DNA of 64,000 nucleotides, taken from NCBI GenBank assembly GCA_017592665.1, contig JAGFNW010000002.1:496001-560000 (forward strand). The letters are read 5' to 3'. Below the pieces are notes generated by a model, which ran no database searches, was not told the DNA's origin, and saw nothing but the letters and a program-made list of their open reading frames with translations. Source of the DNA: Streptosporangiaceae bacterium NEAU-GS5 (GTDB taxonomy: Bacteria; Actinomycetota; Actinomycetes; Streptosporangiales; Streptosporangiaceae). Positions 61,382 to 64,000 of this stretch are shown here, in pieces. Both the position numbers and the translations under genes were made by a program. Within the stretch, counting starts at the first letter, position 1. The number at the start of each line of letters is the position of its first letter.

Positions 61382-62903
61382 CGAGGATCTCCGTGGCTGG
61401 GTTGTGGTAGCCGTCGGCCTTGCGTACGACGCCGTCGAGGCCGCGTCCGCCGTCCGGTGGGCGGCGTGTGACCCCGAACGTGCCGTCGGCGATCGCGGTC
61501 AGCAGGCCGTCGTCGGCGATCCTGGCCAGCAGGTCGACGCTCTCGGCCAGCACCTGCCTGGCCCGCCCGACGATGAACGGCCCCGGGCGGAAGTCCTCGG
61601 CGAGGGAGCCCACGGCCTGCCGTACATAGCGGACGTTCTCCAGGGCGAGGTCGCGGTCGGACAGCCAGGGCGTGTGGATGCCCTCGGTCATCATTCCCAC
61701 GAGGATGATCGACTGATCGGTCATCACCCCGGCGAGGTTGAAGAACGCGTCGAGCAGGTAGCCGGCGAAGATGTTGCCGGTCATGTGCTTGGTGGGCGGC
61801 ATGTACTTGAGCGGCGCGTCGGGGAACAGCTCGCGCACGAGCTGGGCGTGGGCCAGCTCCATGCGGAAGGAGTCCGGCAGCGCCGGGTTGATCTCGAAGG
61901 CGTGGCCGAGGCCGAGCTGACGGTCCGCAAGGCCGGCCTCGTGGCCGAAGCGCTCGTTCAGCAGCTGGCTGACGATCACCGTGTGCGCCGCGTCCACGGC
62001 GTCGGCCGTGGTCAGGTAGTTGTCCTCGCCGGTGTTGATCACGATCCCGGCGCGGGCGTGGATCTGCCGGGAGAACCGCTGGTCGACGAAGGTCCTGATC
62101 GGGTTGATGTCGCGGAAGATGATCCCGTACATGCAGTCGTTCAGCATCATGTCGAGGCGCTCGAGGCCGGCGAGGGCCGCGATCTCCGGCATGCAGAGGC
62201 CGCTGGCGTAGTTGGTCAGCCGCACATAGCGGCCGAGCTCGGCCGAGACGTCGTCGAGCGCGGCCCGCATGAGGCGGAAGTTCTCCTGCGTGGCGTACGT
62301 GCCGGCGTAGCCCTGGCGGGTGGCCCCCTCGGGCACGTAGTCGAGCAGCGACTGGCCGGTCGAGCGGATCACCGCGATGACGTCGGCGCCTTCCCTGGCC
62401 GCCGCCTGGGCCTGCGGGATGTCCTCGTAGATGTCGCCGGTCGCGACGATCAGGTAGATCCACGGCATGGGCGGGTCGCCGTATTCGGCCAGGCGCTTGT
62501 CGCGGTCGCGCCGGTTGCCGTCGATGCGGGCGATGCCGTCGCGCACCGCGCGGCCGGCCTTCTGCCTGGCCTTCTCGGCCGCCGCCCCGGTCGGCAGGCG
62601 GAACCGCAGGTCGCGGAGGTCTCTCTTGTACGCGTCTCTCTCGTACGCGCCTCCCTCGTAGGCGTCGAAGAAGGGGAGCGCGACGCCGTGTTCGAGGCCC
62701 ACCTGGTCGCGCACGGCGTCCACGATGCGGTTGACCCACGGCGTGCCGTCGGCGTCCGCGCCGGTGATCCCGGCCAGCCGGAGCACGGCCCGCTCGACCG
62801 AGACCGTGGTGTGGGTGCGGGCCAGCTCGATGATGGGCTCGGCGGCGCGGGCCGCCAGCCTTCGCGCCGTGGCCACGGTGCCCGGATCGAGTCCCAGCTT
62901 CAC
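61368..62903 (-). CDS. kamD: lysine 5,6-aminomutase alpha subunit
   Basis: 511 residues from GTG 62903, overlapping the kdd stop as GTGA. A B12/PLP aminomutase barrel: IYLIVATGDIYEDIPQAQAA, STGQSLLDYVPEG, LMRAALDDVSAELGRYVRL, MLNDCMYGIIFRDINPIRT, and PPTKHMTGNIFAGYLLDAFFN. The segment length is normal. KamA and Kce, the other fermentation enzymes, are not in the window but may be upstream. Confidence 0.96.
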   Translation of the reverse strand: MKLGLDPGTVATARRLAARAAEPIIELARTHTTVSVERAVLRLAGITGADADGTPWVNRIVDAVRDQVGLEHGVALPFFDAYEGGAYERDAYKRDLRDLRFRLPTGAAAEKARQKAGRAVRDGIARIDGNRRDRDKRLAEYGDPPMPWIYLIVATGDIYEDIPQAQAAAREGADVIAVIRSTGQSLLDYVPEGATRQGYAGTYATQENFRLMRAALDDVSAELGRYVRLTNYASGLCMPEIAALAGLERLDMMLNDCMYGIIFRDINPIRTFVDQRFSRQIHARAGIVINTGEDNYLTTADAVDAAHTVIVSQLLNERFGHEAGLADRQLGLGHAFEINPALPDSFRMELAHAQLVRELFPDAPLKYMPPTKHMTGNIFAGYLLDAFFNLAGVMTDQSIILVGMMTEGIHTPWLSDRDLALENVRYVRQAVGSLAEDFRPGPFIVGRARQVLAESVDLLARIADDGLLTAIADGTFGVTRRPPDGGRGLDGVVRKADGYHNPATEILDAHD

Positions 62904-63916
62904 GCGCCGACCCGCCTTTCGAACAGCGCCCACACGCCCGGCTCGGCCCGCAGCAGCCGCAGCGCGAACTCGGCGTGTCCCGGCACGTACCCGTTGCCGA
63001 CCAGCATGGTCACGTCGGCCGCCAGGCCTTCGGCGCCGAGCGCGGCGGCCGTGAACGAGGTGGCCATCGAGAAGAAGACGATGGTCCCGCCCTGGCGGGT
63101 GGCGAGGATGGCCCCGCCCTCGCATCCCGGCACGTCCACGCAGACGACCGTCACGTCGGCCTGGACCGCGTTTCCGAGCGCGACCGGATCGCGGGCGTCG
63201 GCGATGACGACGACGTCGGCGAGCCCGGACGACTCCAGCAGGGCCGCCTCCTGCTCGTTCGGGACCACGCCGACGAGCGTGCCCGCGCCGGCTTGTCGTG
63301 CGGCCGCGAGCGTCAGCGAGCCGCTTTTGCCGGCGGCTCCGAGCACGGCGACCGTCCCTCCGGCGTACGCGGAGACGACCCTCGCGGTGAGGGCGGGCGC
63401 GCCGCAGACGTCCATGACCGACAGCGCGAGCGGCGTGGGGATGTCGTCGGGCAGCACGGCCGCCACCGACCGTTCGAACAGGATGGCGTGGCCCTCGGCC
63501 GGGATCTGCTCGGAGCGGCCGTCCCAGCGGCACAGCCCGTCGGTGATCTTCAGCGGCGTGAGGGTGAGGGAGACGAGCGTGGCCACCCGGTCGCCGGGCT
63601 TCAATCCGAGCGGCGACCCCGGCGTGACCTCGTCGACCACGCCCACGAGCATGCCGCCGGAGCCGGTCACCGGGTTGTGCATCTTCCCCCGGGCCTCGAT
63701 GATCCGCAGCACCTCGGCCCGGACGGCGTCGCCCGCGCCGTACGCCTCGCAGAGCTGACGGTACGACGCCGCGTCCAGGTTCAGCCGCTCGACCCGCACC
63801 CGCACCTCGCCGGGCCACAGGGCCGCCGACGCGTCCAAACGCCGGGCCGCCTGCGGCAGCACCCCCACGGGCTCCACCACCCGGTGAACGCCCACCGCCG
63901 ACACGTTTCCCGGCAT
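62900..63916 (-). CDS. kdd: 3,5-diaminohexanoate dehydrogenase
   Basis: 338 residues. It shows the family start VVEPVGVLPQAARRLDAS, the Rossmann segment VAVLGAAGKSGSLTLAAARQ, and VTVVCVDVPGCEGG. It oxidatively deaminates 3,5-diaminohexanoate to 5-amino-3-oxohexanoate with NAD(P)+. It is the first gene in the window of the kdd-kamD-kamE-kal operon, with each start overlapping the previous stop. Confidence 0.94.
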   Translation of the reverse strand: MPGNVSAVGVHRVVEPVGVLPQAARRLDASAALWPGEVRVRVERLNLDAASYRQLCEAYGAGDAVRAEVLRIIEARGKMHNPVTGSGGMLVGVVDEVTPGSPLGLKPGDRVATLVSLTLTPLKITDGLCRWDGRSEQIPAEGHAILFERSVAAVLPDDIPTPLALSVMDVCGAPALTARVVSAYAGGTVAVLGAAGKSGSLTLAAARQAGAGTLVGVVPNEQEAALLESSGLADVVVIADARDPVALGNAVQADVTVVCVDVPGCEGGAILATRQGGTIVFFSMATSFTAAALGAEGLAADVTMLVGNGYVPGHAEFALRLLRAEPGVWALFERRVGA

Positions 63917-63927
63917 CGCGTCACCAT

Positions 63928-63974
63928 CCTTGTCTGACCTTGTCTGAGCTTCTTATCCTGAGTCGCGGCTCAGG
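63928..63974 (-). promoter_or_regulatory. tandem CCTTGTCTGA repeats and hairpin at the kdd promoter
   Basis: CCTTGTCTGA (63928-63937) is repeated exactly at 63938-63947; a related CTTGTCT occurs at 63981. CCTGAG-TCGCGG-CTCAGG (63957-63974) forms a hairpin between. They lie immediately above the kdd start and probably control the lysine operon, although nothing about the binding protein is known. Confidence 0.5.
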
Positions 63975-64000
63975 ACGCATCTTGTCTCAGGTCACGCGAA

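Overview
This window is high-GC actinomycete chromosome. The gene style (F420-linked enzymes, a Helix-turn-helix/DUF397/ATPase developmental-type module, MocR and PucR regulators, DUF6421, DUF3467, a stand-alone GroES-like protein, many ATGA/GTGA start-stop overlaps, frequent GTG starts) suggests an order such as Streptosporangiales. That placement is an inference, not a measured result. I saw no rRNA, tRNA, CRISPR array, intact insertion sequence or prophage.

Layout. 1-14.8 kb is ordinary chromosome: the end of an expansin-like wall protein, a PLP Cys/Met-metabolism enzyme divergent from its MocR regulator, a secreted phytase-like esterase, an F420-dependent NADP reductase, a secretory lipase, a LysR regulator, methionine aminopeptidase, a cyclase-family hydrolase and a CopC plus CopD/CtaG copper pair. 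14.8-22.7 kb is an accessory island, visibly richer in A/T in its coding parts. It holds an XRE-TPR regulator, two homologous 41-42 residue secreted peptides that both end in Cys-Cys, about 2 kb of mostly non-coding DNA, and a 969-residue AfsR-like SARP/NB-ARC/TPR regulator. Direct-repeat arrays with about 11-bp period and long hairpins sit around them.

22.7-28.8 kb is a purine block: a PucR regulator inflated by three repeat insertions, a xanthine-dehydrogenase-like molybdopterin subunit without its usual partners, and an NCS2 purine permease. 28.8-36.5 kb holds alanine dehydrogenase, a divergent DUF3105/DUF305 pair, DUF3467, and a translationally coupled DUF6421/SDR/threonine-aldolase operon. 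36.7-40.1 kb is a membrane pseudo-protease translationally coupled to a PknB-type kinase.

40.2-51 kb is a catabolic region: hydantoinase A/B, and a five-gene operon (PhyH dioxygenase, phosphotriesterase-like hydrolase, P450, SDR, Gfo/Idh/MocA) divergent from an F420 LLM oxidoreductase. Palindromes close to AnCAAGnnCTTGnT precede hyuA and the divergent operon, and a relaxed-spacing relative precedes a NIPSNAP/EthD-like gene, so one TetR-type regulator may control them. 51-60 kb holds the HTH/DUF397/ATPase module with a perfect 20-bp palindrome, an Ssl2-like helicase-associated protein and several secreted or wall proteins. 60.2-64 kb is a lysine 5,6-aminomutase operon (kdd-kamD-kamE-kal).

The most novel-looking system is the 14.8-22.7 kb island. 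Two paralogous Cys-Cys secreted peptides each sit beside a different TPR regulator, which fits a peptide-sensing circuit. This is inferred from gene structure and context only.
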